From: Bacillota bacterium
GTDB lineage: Bacteria; Bacillota; Clostridia; Caldicoprobacterales; Xylanivirgaceae
Assembly: GCA_023621995.1 (NCBI GenBank)
Contig: JAMOAB010000175.1
Span: forward strand, 62,001 to 126,000
Reading direction: 5' to 3'
Length of the DNA stretch: 64,000 nucleotides
Shown: positions 43,660-52,199 of the stretch, piece after piece
Numbering within the stretch: the first letter of the stretch is position 1
How the letters are laid out: the number at the start of each line of letters is the position of its first letter
The notes under the pieces: model-generated
The model's input: the letters and a program-made list of their open reading frames with translations, nothing else
Told to the model about the DNA's origin: nothing
Database searches by the model: none
Program-made: the position numbers and the translations under genes

Positions 43660-44544
43660 CTAATTGTATAAAGCAGCACCTAAAGCTTTTACATATATAG
43701 CAGGAGAAAAAATTCTATCATCTAGATGGGATTTAAATCCTAACATCTGATTATCAACAAAATAGCATTTATAACCTAGATAATTAAAAAGCTCTACATA
43801 TTTCTTATCGTTGTGACAATTGCCCGATAGTATTATCACATCAATAGATTTGTCATAATTCTCAATATGAAAATAATCAAATATTCTTTTGAACTCTATC
43901 GCCAAATCATCTAATCTATCTGGGATATATTGAATAGAAGCTATGGATAAGATCTCATGCTCATGATAAAAATATACCTCTACATTGTCCATCTCTATAT
44001 GAACTAGACAAAGAACTTCCGTCCAGATTTTTATATTCTTATCTATGTGTCTCAAAACTGCAAGTTTTGCATCAAATGGAGCTATAAATGTGATGACCTT
44101 TAATCCAATGTCTTCAAAACAGGCTCTATAAACCTCCATAGTAGAGATAGGTATTGCAATTGCCAATATCCGTTGTATATGACAACGATTCTTAAATTGA
44201 GTTCCAAGCTTATAATAGGAAAACTTATATTTATTTATATCTATAGCATATATACGATATAACTCATATTTTATGTATTGTATGGTTTTTCTATGATTCA
44301 TATATGGAAGTTCTAAATATCTTTTAATTATATGTTGATCTTGTATAGTAATATTTACTCTGTGAGCATGAAAATTATAGTCTTGAAGTAGACTATCTCC
44401 TATTGTATTTATACCACCTTTAATACATGCAGCCTCAACTATGGTCAACTCTCCTCCATGAGATTGTACTTGACACAACATTATAGTATCGTCATATCCA
44501 TATGCTCCTATTATATCTTTACTTCTCTTTAAATAGATGTGCAT
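43660..44544 (-). CDS. PilM-like type IV pilus assembly protein
   Basis: A 294-residue protein at the end of the pilus block with a divergent PilM/actin-like pattern: an ATPase-type N-terminus, TIQDQHIIKRYLELP, the segment KVITFIAPFDAKLAVLRHID, and a C-terminal VKALGAALYN that resembles the GLAL end of PilM. PilN/PilO partners are not visible. I use ATG at 44544, six bases after AAGGTG. Alternative: an unrelated protein carried with the pilin genes. Confidence 0.6.
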   Translation of the reverse strand: MHIYLKRSKDIIGAYGYDDTIMLCQVQSHGGELTIVEAACIKGGINTIGDSLLQDYNFHAHRVNITIQDQHIIKRYLELPYMNHRKTIQYIKYELYRIYAIDINKYKFSYYKLGTQFKNRCHIQRILAIAIPISTMEVYRACFEDIGLKVITFIAPFDAKLAVLRHIDKNIKIWTEVLCLVHIEMDNVEVYFYHEHEILSIASIQYIPDRLDDLAIEFKRIFDYFHIENYDKSIDVIILSGNCHNDKKYVELFNYLGYKCYFVDNQMLGFKSHLDDRIFSPAIYVKALGAALYN

Positions 44545-44554
44545 AATATCCACC

Positions 44555-45046
44555 TTATATTTCTCTTATGCTTAATACTCTAAACATCTCACTAAATGGC
44601 AGTCCAGTTGACCATGCTACAATAATGTGAGATTTAAGTCTCCTTGAAACTTCATCTATGCTCACTTTTACATCTATTCTATATTCTACCGACGTGCTAT
44701 TTTGATCTATGATTGTTATTTTTGTATCAATCATATAAATATAACCACCCTTATATAGAGAGGTAACACTATCAAAGAGAATTAAATCATTATAATTATT
44801 AAAAAAGCTGTAAGCATCATTAAAATTAGTATATATGAGCTCCATATTCGTCTCCATAATATCTATGATATACAATAATTGGCCATATGCAATATGATAG
44901 CAGGATATGTACTTTGCCAAATCATAATTTATATAAGAGTTTTGTGCAGTTAGGGACATGAGTATAGTGCTCAAAGGAACTAGAATAGCTACTATGACTA
45001 CTACCAATACAAGGGCAAAACCCTGATTCCTACAGATACTCTTCAT
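44555..45046 (-). CDS. PilX/GspK-like minor pseudopilin
   Basis: This 163-residue protein has a type IV prepilin-like N-terminus: basic CRNQG then a long hydrophobic helix FALVLVVVIVAILVPLSTILM. There is no glutamate at mature position 5 (Leu instead), as in PilX/GspK-type minor pilins. The rest is beta-rich. ATG at 45046; the upstream GTGs lack a ribosome-binding site. Confidence 0.7.
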   Translation of the reverse strand: MKSICRNQGFALVLVVVIVAILVPLSTILMSLTAQNSYINYDLAKYISCYHIAYGQLLYIIDIMETNMELIYTNFNDAYSFFNNYNDLILFDSVTSLYKGGYIYMIDTKITIIDQNSTSVEYRIDVKVSIDEVSRRLKSHIIVAWSTGLPFSEMFRVLSIREI

Positions 45047-45047
45047 A

Positions 45048-45509
45048 TCAATCACCACAGTATACCTTTATCTCTATACAGCATATATCTCCGCCTTCTC
45101 TCATCCCACCTGTAAGTATAACCGATATCAGACCATTATCGTCCTTCACTTCGAACCTTGTAATATAGTTTGCAAGAGGATTAGACGGTCCATAGCTATA
45201 GTTATGCTGTACCATAAGAGTACTTCCACTTAGATATATGTATGTCTTTTTAATTAAGAGGGTGTTGGACCCTCCCATTCCCTTTCTTATAGTTATATCT
45301 TTCAATTCACAGTCTGAAAGTAAATTATTTATAAAGATTGCAGCAAATCTCACATTACCCTGAACTTCCAATTCGTTGATTGTATTCGCTGTTGAATGAA
45401 CTTTAATGTTAAAGCTAGTAAAGGCTACTACTATCAATAAGGAAAGTATAAAAATCGAAACTATAAGTTCAACAAAGGTAAAACCCTTATTCCTTATATT
45501 TTCGACCAT
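45048..45509 (-). CDS. Type IV prepilin-like protein (GspJ-type)
   Basis: A 153-residue prepilin with class III signal peptide MVENIRNKG|FTFVELI, the conserved E5, then a hydrophobic helix (about residues 9-33). The C-terminal region ends GGDICCIEIKVYCGD with a cysteine pair. Its end overlaps the next gene. GGGAG precedes the ATG. Confidence 0.85.
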   Translation of the reverse strand: MVENIRNKGFTFVELIVSIFILSLLIVVAFTSFNIKVHSTANTINELEVQGNVRFAAIFINNLLSDCELKDITIRKGMGGSNTLLIKKTYIYLSGSTLMVQHNYSYGPSNPLANYITRFEVKDDNGLISVILTGGMREGGDICCIEIKVYCGD

Positions 45510-46139
45510 CTATATCTCCCTTTCAAACAGAGTCTCCATAGATAGTAGATGTTCTTCACCTTGTGGATCACTAAATATATCTATAGTCAGTTTGAATAAG
45601 ACTTTATTTCTATGATTATTATCTAATATAATTGTGTTCTTTTCCATTTGATCCACATTGATTCTATCAAGATTATCACTGGTACAATATATAACAATGC
45701 CTCTATATTCTCTGTCTATTCTAATATCTATATGAGAATCCAAATCATATTTCATAGCATTTATGACTATATAGGGATCTTCACATATGTTATCAGGCTC
45801 AAATATATATATAGAATAATCTTCATATGTAGACTTTATTATGTAATAGACAACATCAGTACTACTATTCCAACAGGGAGTTATATGGTGCTTTATAAAG
45901 TAGTTCCCGTATTCCACTTTTTTTGAACTACATAGGTATACAAGCTCATCAATAGAAGTAGCCTTGATCTCCTCTATGTATGCCTGCCCTAGGTATGGAA
46001 GCCCCAATATCTCCTCCGATTTTTTTAATTCAATATCTATAAATTGGAATATATTTATGAGCATAGGAATGATAATGGCAAGTATAAATAGGGAAGCTAC
46101 TATCTCAACATACGTCACTCCCTTGCCATGCCTAATCAT
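45510..46139 (-). CDS. Type IV prepilin-like protein (PilV/GspI-type)
   Basis: A 209-residue prepilin: MIRHGKG|VTYVEIVASLFILAI, with E5 and a hydrophobic helix to about residue 31. The soluble region has three cysteines. It is one base from the next pilin gene, and GAGG lies before the ATG. Confidence 0.85.
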   Translation of the reverse strand: MIRHGKGVTYVEIVASLFILAIIIPMLINIFQFIDIELKKSEEILGLPYLGQAYIEEIKATSIDELVYLCSSKKVEYGNYFIKHHITPCWNSSTDVVYYIIKSTYEDYSIYIFEPDNICEDPYIVINAMKYDLDSHIDIRIDREYRGIVIYCTSDNLDRINVDQMEKNTIILDNNHRNKVLFKLTIDIFSDPQGEEHLLSMETLFEREI

Positions 46140-46615
46140 TCTATCCTCACCCTACCTGTACCAACTGCAATTGCTATCTTACGCGTATTCCCATAATTAT
46201 CAGATAGCTCTATACTCCCTGTCCGTCCAGGTATTCCCGTTTTTGAATTAAACTCTATATAGGGATAATTAGCACTACCTGCCCAAGTGGAACTTTTTAC
46301 ATATATATCATTATGAAGATTGACCCTTTTTACAGAACTCTTCAGTGCTTTAGTAGGTTTTATATAATAATTCTTTTCAGCCTTGTTCATTTGAAGTTTA
46401 TAATTTTCGCCTCGAGTGAGGGCAAGTTGTTGAGTATATCTAATATCTTGTACAATCTGAATTGCTTCTATTTTTAATACTAGGCCACTACCTAACGATT
46501 TTATGTTTGGAATGGAGACCCCTAGTATTATACATATGATACAGACTACAACCATCAACTCTACCAACGTAATTCCTGTATCTGAGGAAGCTATATATGT
46601 CAAACTATTTTTCAT
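46136..46615 (-). CDS. GspH/FimT-family pseudopilin
   Basis: A 159-residue prepilin with SSDTG|ITLVELMVVVCIICII (E5 present). The GspH-type pattern IVQDIRYTQQLALTRGENYK follows, and a C-terminal Gly/Arg beta segment. It probably serves in the pilus tip complex. AGGGGAG precedes the ATG. Confidence 0.9.
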   Translation of the reverse strand: MKNSLTYIASSDTGITLVELMVVVCIICIILGVSIPNIKSLGSGLVLKIEAIQIVQDIRYTQQLALTRGENYKLQMNKAEKNYYIKPTKALKSSVKRVNLHNDIYVKSSTWAGSANYPYIEFNSKTGIPGRTGSIELSDNYGNTRKIAIAVGTGRVRIE

Positions 46616-46952
46616 ACACTATACTCCCCTTTCCATCACTATCTACATATATTGGATAGATCATATCCCAATCAAAATCATCAGGTATCCTCAACTTTAT
46701 ATCTTCTATAGTAATATCTTCCATAGAAGTTATTGTAGTATTTCTTATTTTAGCACTTGTATTTGTCTGCTCCCCATTATAGGATTGGATAATACTCAAA
46801 AGAAACTTAGAATTCATCTCCATTGCCACTACTTTTGACCTATCAATTGTTCGGCTAAGATTCGGCAGGGCAATCGATAACAATATACCTAAAATAGCAA
46901 TTGTTATTATAAGATCAATTAATGTTATTCCCCTATCGTCATAAATACACAT
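46605..46952 (-). CDS. Type IV prepilin-like protein with Asp5 (possible major pilin)
   Basis: A 115-residue prepilin, DDRG|ITLIDLIITIAILGILLS, with Asp instead of Glu at mature position 5. It has the typical SKVVAMEMNSKFLLSIIQSY helix region and is short. Its position next to pilC suits a major or core pilin. GGAGG precedes the ATG. Confidence 0.85.
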   Translation of the reverse strand: MCIYDDRGITLIDLIITIAILGILLSIALPNLSRTIDRSKVVAMEMNSKFLLSIIQSYNGEQTNTSAKIRNTTITSMEDITIEDIKLRIPDDFDWDMIYPIYVDSDGKGSIVYEK

Positions 46953-46974
46953 GGATATCTTAACCTCCCTGTCT

Positions 46975-48174
46975 TTATAGGATTTCTATCAGTCTATAGA
47001 TAGGCAATACAAGTGCATATGAGATAAACCCCACAATTATACCTACTATAATTAACAATATTGGTTCCATTAAACCTATGTATCTCTCCATATCTCTTTC
47101 AAGTTCTGCTTCATAAAACTTAGCAACTCCGTCAAAAGCTTGTTCCATACTGCCTGATATAACCCCAGCAGACAATAGCTGTATGAAAACTAGAGGAAAG
47201 AACTTACTACTACTGAACGATTGTAATATATCTTCTCCTTTATCAATTTTCTTTTGTACTATTTTCAACTCACTCTTCACCTTTTTATTCCTAATCACAT
47301 CATGACTCATCTCCAGACTATCAATTACAGATATACCTGACTTTAACAACATAGACATTATTGTGCATATCCTTGTCGTAATAGTCTTAACTAGCATTTC
47401 TCCTATAATAGGAAGATTTAATATAAATGCATGAAATTGATATTGGACTTTTGAAGATGTTATAAAAATAACTATAAGCACAATTGCCAATACAAGTATA
47501 GTTCTGCCCCTTCCCATAATTCTATTAATATTTAGTAAAATTTTAGTGGCCTTAGGTAGTTCTTCAGCGCTTTGTGTATAGATATCCATAAAATGAGGTG
47601 TTACATATGATACAAGAAAGTGTACCACAGATATGGTAAGTATGAGTACACATATAGGGTATAATAGAATATTTATGGTTTTTTTCTTTAGCATATATTC
47701 CCTTTCATAATACTCTGCCAAATATTTAAAAGATAATTCAAGATTTCCGCTTGTCTCACCAGCGTACACCATTTCTATAAACATATGTGGGAGTCTACTC
47801 TTGTGTTTTTCGAAACTCTTTGAAAGACTGATTCCCTTTTGAAGATCTATATATACATCTTTAATTATCAACTTCATATATTTATATTTTGTGTTTTCAT
47901 ATATACTTTGGAGAGTCTGTAACAAAGGTATCCCAGAGTCTAACATAATATACATCTGTTGGCAGAAAATTAATATATGCCTCAGTGGAAGCTTACCTAT
48001 TGGATTTCTAATAAACCTCACTAAACCAATTTTAGTTTTCTTTATTTTGAAAGGATATATTGAACGCTCCCGAAGAATATTAAATGCAGTATGTTCATTA
48101 GGAGCTTCTATATAACCCCGTATGTGTTTACCTTTAATGTCTAATGCCTTATATCTATATAGAGAAATTATCAT
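46975..48174 (-). CDS. pilC: Type II secretion/type IV pilus inner-membrane protein PilC/GspF
   Basis: A 399-residue GspF-type platform protein with duplicated T2SSF domains: first near residues 65-190 (FCQQMYIMLDSGIPLLQTLQ), second about 265-390 (TICTIMSMLLKSGISVIDSLE), and three predicted transmembrane helices. The ATG overlaps the pilB stop (ATGA), so translation is coupled. Confidence 0.93.
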   Translation of the reverse strand: MIISLYRYKALDIKGKHIRGYIEAPNEHTAFNILRERSIYPFKIKKTKIGLVRFIRNPIGKLPLRHILIFCQQMYIMLDSGIPLLQTLQSIYENTKYKYMKLIIKDVYIDLQKGISLSKSFEKHKSRLPHMFIEMVYAGETSGNLELSFKYLAEYYEREYMLKKKTINILLYPICVLILTISVVHFLVSYVTPHFMDIYTQSAEELPKATKILLNINRIMGRGRTILVLAIVLIVIFITSSKVQYQFHAFILNLPIIGEMLVKTITTRICTIMSMLLKSGISVIDSLEMSHDVIRNKKVKSELKIVQKKIDKGEDILQSFSSSKFFPLVFIQLLSAGVISGSMEQAFDGVAKFYEAELERDMERYIGLMEPILLIIVGIIVGFISYALVLPIYRLIEIL

Positions 48175-49889
48175 CCCTCCCCTATAGCTATTAGATCATT
48201 AGAATATATGGTCTTTAAAACTTCGTCTATATTTGTAACGCCCTGTAATAGAAGTGTTAAACATTGATTATTTATGGTCTTCATACCGGATTGAATAGCA
48301 AGATTAGTAAGAGTTACTTCATCAATTCCCTTTGATAGAGCATGTTTAATTTGTTCTGTGACGGTGAGTATCTCAAATACAGCTGTTCTACCCTTATATC
48401 CTCTAAAATTACAAAAAGGACATCCAACTGGTCTATATAGTTGGGGAATCCCCCCATTCAAACCAATAGACTTTAAAATCTGAATTTCATATTGTGATGG
48501 AGGCATTGCTTCCTTACATTTAGAACACAGTACTTTCAATAGTCTTTGTGATATAACACCTATAATAGATGATACCAATAAATACTGCTCTACTCCCATG
48601 TCTATTAGTCTAAACATTGCTCCTACAGCATTATTTGTATGAAGTGTACTGAGGACCAAATGACCTGTTATTGCAGATCTTATTCCAATCTCTGCAGTCT
48701 CCCTATCCCTAATTTCGCCTACCATTATTATATCTGGATCTTGCCGGAGTGCAGCTCTCAAACCACTGGCAAAATTAAACCCTATCTTCCTATTGACTTG
48801 CATTTGATTGATGCCATATATCGTATATTCGACAGGGTCTTCTATCGTTATGATATTCCTAGTTCCATCATTCAATTCGTTTAACATCGCATATAGTGTG
48901 GTCGTCTTGCCACTACCTGCTGGTCCTGTCACTAACAGCATTCCATTAGGATTATTTAATAATGTAATAAGCTTGTCCATCTGTGCCTTCGATAGGCCTA
49001 GCATTTCTTTAGTAAAAAAGTGACGATGTTTATTTAATAGGCGTAACACTGCTTTTTCACCAAAAATAGTGGGTATTATTGAAATCCTTATATCTACCTC
49101 TTCTTCATTCAAGACGATCATCACTCTACCATCTTGTGGTTGCCTATTTTGGGCAATATCTAACTCTGCCAATATCTTTATTCTACTTATTAAAGCCTCA
49201 TGAACACTATTTGGTATTGTCATTATGTTATGAAGATCGCCATCTATTCTAAATCGAATTCTACTATGCTCTTCGAAGGGTTCTATATGTATATCACTGG
49301 CATCTTCTTCTATGCCACGGGCTATTAGATCATCAAAAACTCTAACTATGGGTGCCGAAAGTATATTATAATCTGGTATTGGATCTTTATTTATGTAATG
49401 ATCTGTATATTTTTGGCTTTCCTCCCTTTGATAGTCTAATATAGCGTTTTCTACATTCCAATCCCTATATAGAATATCTATTGCTTTAGCTATCTTTGCT
49501 CTATGTGATATAAATGGTATTACATCCATTTTACAAAATATCTTTATATCTTCTATTGCATATCTGTCTAATGGATCTTTCATGGCAACATAGAGTTTAT
49601 TGCCTTCTTGTTTAAAGGGAACTGCATGATATTTTCGGGCTATAGAATATGGCATATAACTACTAAGATTAATGTCTATATTCCCCAATTCTGCATATGG
49701 AATAGCATAACACTCATAAATCAATGCAATCATTTCGTCTTCTGTAGTATAATTATTATCTATTAAAGAAGACAAAAAAGACTCCTCAGTATTTGAAATC
49801 AATAAGGCATTTGCCTGCCCTATATCTAATATACCTTTCTCGTTTAAGACATGAATTAAACTTATATATTTTCCCCTCAACGGTATCAC
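48171..49889 (-). CDS. pilB: Type IV pilus assembly ATPase PilB/GspE
   Basis: A 572-residue ATPase with an N-terminal MshEN-like domain (about residues 1-150). The T2SSE domain has Walker A TGPAGSGKTTT at residues 321-331, the Asp box SDIHIEPFEE, Walker B DIIMVGEIRDRETAEI and His box HLVLSTLHTNNAVG. The CM zinc motif (CSKCKEA, then CPFC) is present. It powers pilus extension. It starts at GTG with a weak ribosome-binding site; a TTG three codons later is possible. Confidence 0.94.
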   Translation of the reverse strand: MIPLRGKYISLIHVLNEKGILDIGQANALLISNTEESFLSSLIDNNYTTEDEMIALIYECYAIPYAELGNIDINLSSYMPYSIARKYHAVPFKQEGNKLYVAMKDPLDRYAIEDIKIFCKMDVIPFISHRAKIAKAIDILYRDWNVENAILDYQREESQKYTDHYINKDPIPDYNILSAPIVRVFDDLIARGIEEDASDIHIEPFEEHSRIRFRIDGDLHNIMTIPNSVHEALISRIKILAELDIAQNRQPQDGRVMIVLNEEEVDIRISIIPTIFGEKAVLRLLNKHRHFFTKEMLGLSKAQMDKLITLLNNPNGMLLVTGPAGSGKTTTLYAMLNELNDGTRNIITIEDPVEYTIYGINQMQVNRKIGFNFASGLRAALRQDPDIIMVGEIRDRETAEIGIRSAITGHLVLSTLHTNNAVGAMFRLIDMGVEQYLLVSSIIGVISQRLLKVLCSKCKEAMPPSQYEIQILKSIGLNGGIPQLYRPVGCPFCNFRGYKGRTAVFEILTVTEQIKHALSKGIDEVTLTNLAIQSGMKTINNQCLTLLLQGVTNIDEVLKTIYSNDLIAIGEG

Positions 49890-49944
49890 CGCTGTCTGAA
49901 ATGTTATATGTTTAATAATACAATATATTGCATATAATTACAAG

Positions 49945-50796
49945 TTAATCGACAAAATGTATGTTTTTTAGTATTTTTTTACAATCTGTATAGAAAATAT
50001 CCTTTCCTGTCCATATTTTAATTGACGCCAATGCCTGACCTATTAACATATCTAGACCATTTTGGACTGTGCAGCCCTGTCTTTTTGCCATTTGAAGAAA
50101 TTTAGTTTGGGGGGGATTATATATAATATCTACAACTACAGTGTAGGGATTAAATATAAAATTCTCTAATGGATTCACACCTTCATTTGGCCACATTCCA
50201 ACAGGTGTAGTATTTACTATAAGATCTAGGTCAAGCTTGTCTAGTTCTTTTCTATCTATAGGAATAACTACATCTGATTTATAATGGCCATTTAGCTCCT
50301 GAGCTAAATCTGATCCTCTTTCATAAGTTCTGTTTAATATGTATATACGGCTTACACCTTCTTTTAAAAGGTACACACATATAGCTCTTGAGGCACCTCC
50401 AGCACCAATAACTGCAACCTTCTTACCTTTAGGGATAAAGCCTAGCCTTTCAAGGCCTTTTATAAACCCAATTCCATCAGTATTATACCCTTTCAGTCTT
50501 CCGTTTTCGATCTTTACCGTATTCACTGCTCCTATTAACCCTGCCTCATTATCTAAGTCATCTAAGAATCCTAATATTTTCTGTTTATATGGTATTGTCA
50601 CATTGAAACCTCTAAAGGAAAGGGCAACCATGCCATTGATTGCCGTTTCAAGATTGTCTTCATCAACTGCAAAAGCCATATATATATAGTTCATATCGAA
50701 TGCGGTATATAGTGTATTATGAATAGACGGCGATATACTATGGGCTATAGGATTGCCAATAAGTCCTATTAATCTTTTATCAGTATCTATTGTCAT
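49945..50796 (-). CDS. aroE: Shikimate dehydrogenase (NADP+)
   Basis: A 283-residue enzyme with GNPIAHSISPSIHN, NVTIPYKQKI (catalytic Lys) and YNTDGIGFI (catalytic Asp), then GAGGASRAICVYLL and NRTYERG for NADP. It reduces 3-dehydroshikimate. It shares 17 bases with the yqeG end and leads into the pilus block. Confidence 0.96.
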   Translation of the reverse strand: MTIDTDKRLIGLIGNPIAHSISPSIHNTLYTAFDMNYIYMAFAVDEDNLETAINGMVALSFRGFNVTIPYKQKILGFLDDLDNEAGLIGAVNTVKIENGRLKGYNTDGIGFIKGLERLGFIPKGKKVAVIGAGGASRAICVYLLKEGVSRIYILNRTYERGSDLAQELNGHYKSDVVIPIDRKELDKLDLDLIVNTTPVGMWPNEGVNPLENFIFNPYTVVVDIIYNPPQTKFLQMAKRQGCTVQNGLDMLIGQALASIKIWTGKDIFYTDCKKILKNIHFVD

Positions 50797-51289
50797 ATTT
50801 TATCTTCCTTCCTGTCAAAATTCGCTCTAGTAGTCTCATAAACTTAGTCGTTATAAATTCTTTTTTTGAAATAGGATCTACTAAAACTGTGCCAATTCCC
50901 ATAATATTCCCACCTAATATATCGGTAAATATTTGATCGCCAATTATCAATGTATTATCTATACAGCCATCTAACTCTTCTAGTGCTACTTTAAATGCTC
51001 CAGGGAAAGGTTTGGCACCTTTATGGGCATATAAAACTTGCAACCCATCTGCAAGGGCTTTTACATTACTTTTACTACTATTATTTGAAAGAAGACATAT
51101 TTTAAAGCCTATATTTTTTATATATTGGATATGTCGAAATAACCTTATAGTTATATTATGATTATTCCAAGGCACTATTGTATTATCTACGTCTAATATT
51201 ATATTTTTATATCCCATATTATAAAGTAATACAAAATCAATCGAGTAAATATCCTTAAACTTCATTTTAGGCATAAGTAGTTGTTTCAT
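50780..51289 (-). CDS. yqeG: YqeG family HAD IIIA-type phosphatase
   Basis: A 169-residue HAD phosphatase: motif I IILDVDNTIVPW, motif II SNNSSKS, motif III with KPFPGAFKVALEE and motif IV IGDQIFTDILGGN. YqeG sits beside aroE in most Firmicutes. Substrate not established; related phosphatases act on phosphatidylglycerophosphate. Confidence 0.92.
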   Translation of the reverse strand: MKQLLMPKMKFKDIYSIDFVLLYNMGYKNIILDVDNTIVPWNNHNITIRLFRHIQYIKNIGFKICLLSNNSSKSNVKALADGLQVLYAHKGAKPFPGAFKVALEELDGCIDNTLIIGDQIFTDILGGNIMGIGTVLVDPISKKEFITTKFMRLLERILTGRKIKYDNRY

Positions 51290-51381
51290 AACTCGTCTCC
51301 ACTATCTTTATATGAATTAATATTGAGAATTACAGATATTGTACGTTATATGTTAATAGCTGTCAACCCAAGGGTCAACAG

Positions 51382-52080
51382 CTAATTATCGCAAAACGCT
51401 TTGCTTAATTTAGTAATAGCTCTCTTTTCAATGCGGGATACATAGGATCTAGATATCCCTAAAATCTGAGCAATTTCTCTCTGTGTCATATTTTGACCAT
51501 TGCATAATCCATATCTCATCTCCAATACTAAGCGTTCTCTGTGCTTTAATGATGTTTTCATCTTTTGATAAAGTTTTTTTGTCTGTAATCTCAGTTCTAC
51601 CTCATCCAAAACCTGATCAGGATCGGTACCTAGTATATCAATAAGCCTAATCTCATTGCCCTCCTTGTCGATCCCTATGGGGTCATGTAGCGATATTTCC
51701 CCTTTGTTTTTTTTAGAAGCACGTATTGACATAAGTATTTCATTTTCTATGCATCTAGCTGCATATGTTGCAAGCTTAGTCTTTCTGTTTAAATTATATG
51801 TGGATATTGCCTTTATGAGTCCTATTGTCCCAATTGATATTAAGTCATCTACATCTTTACCTGTATTATTATACTTTTTTACAATGTGGGCAACCAGGCG
51901 TAAATTATGCTCTATAAGTATATTTTTAGACTCTTCACAGCCTTGGGCATATCTCTCCAGATGATATCTTTCCTCCTCAGGTGTTAAAGGTTGGGGAAAG
52001 GAGCTGTTGCCCGATATATGTGATACAATGGGAAAAATATTACCTATGAAATAAAGAACTGCACTTGCAGCAGAAAGCAA
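51382..52080 (-). CDS. sigK: Sporulation sigma factor SigK (pro-form)
   Basis: This 232-residue sigma-70 factor begins with a hydrophobic pro-sequence (LLSAASAVLYFIGNIF) that SpoIVFB removes. Region 2 (about 50-120, DVDDLISIGTIGLIKAI) and region 4 (NMTQREIAQILGISRSYVSRIE) are intact. The gene is continuous, with no skin element. I use TTG at 52080, eight bases after GGGGGG; the GTG inside that box is less likely. It drives late mother-cell genes. Confidence 0.95.
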   Translation of the reverse strand: MLSAASAVLYFIGNIFPIVSHISGNSSFPQPLTPEEERYHLERYAQGCEESKNILIEHNLRLVAHIVKKYNNTGKDVDDLISIGTIGLIKAISTYNLNRKTKLATYAARCIENEILMSIRASKKNKGEISLHDPIGIDKEGNEIRLIDILGTDPDQVLDEVELRLQTKKLYQKMKTSLKHRERLVLEMRYGLCNGQNMTQREIAQILGISRSYVSRIEKRAITKLSKAFCDN

Positions 52081-52199
52081 GGCACGCACCCCCCATATTC
52101 AATTACTATACATAATATGATAAGAATTGGTAATTCGTGCCTGTCTCAACGTTATTTCTTTTTAAATTTTATAGACTTTTATCTTATTATTACTCTTTA

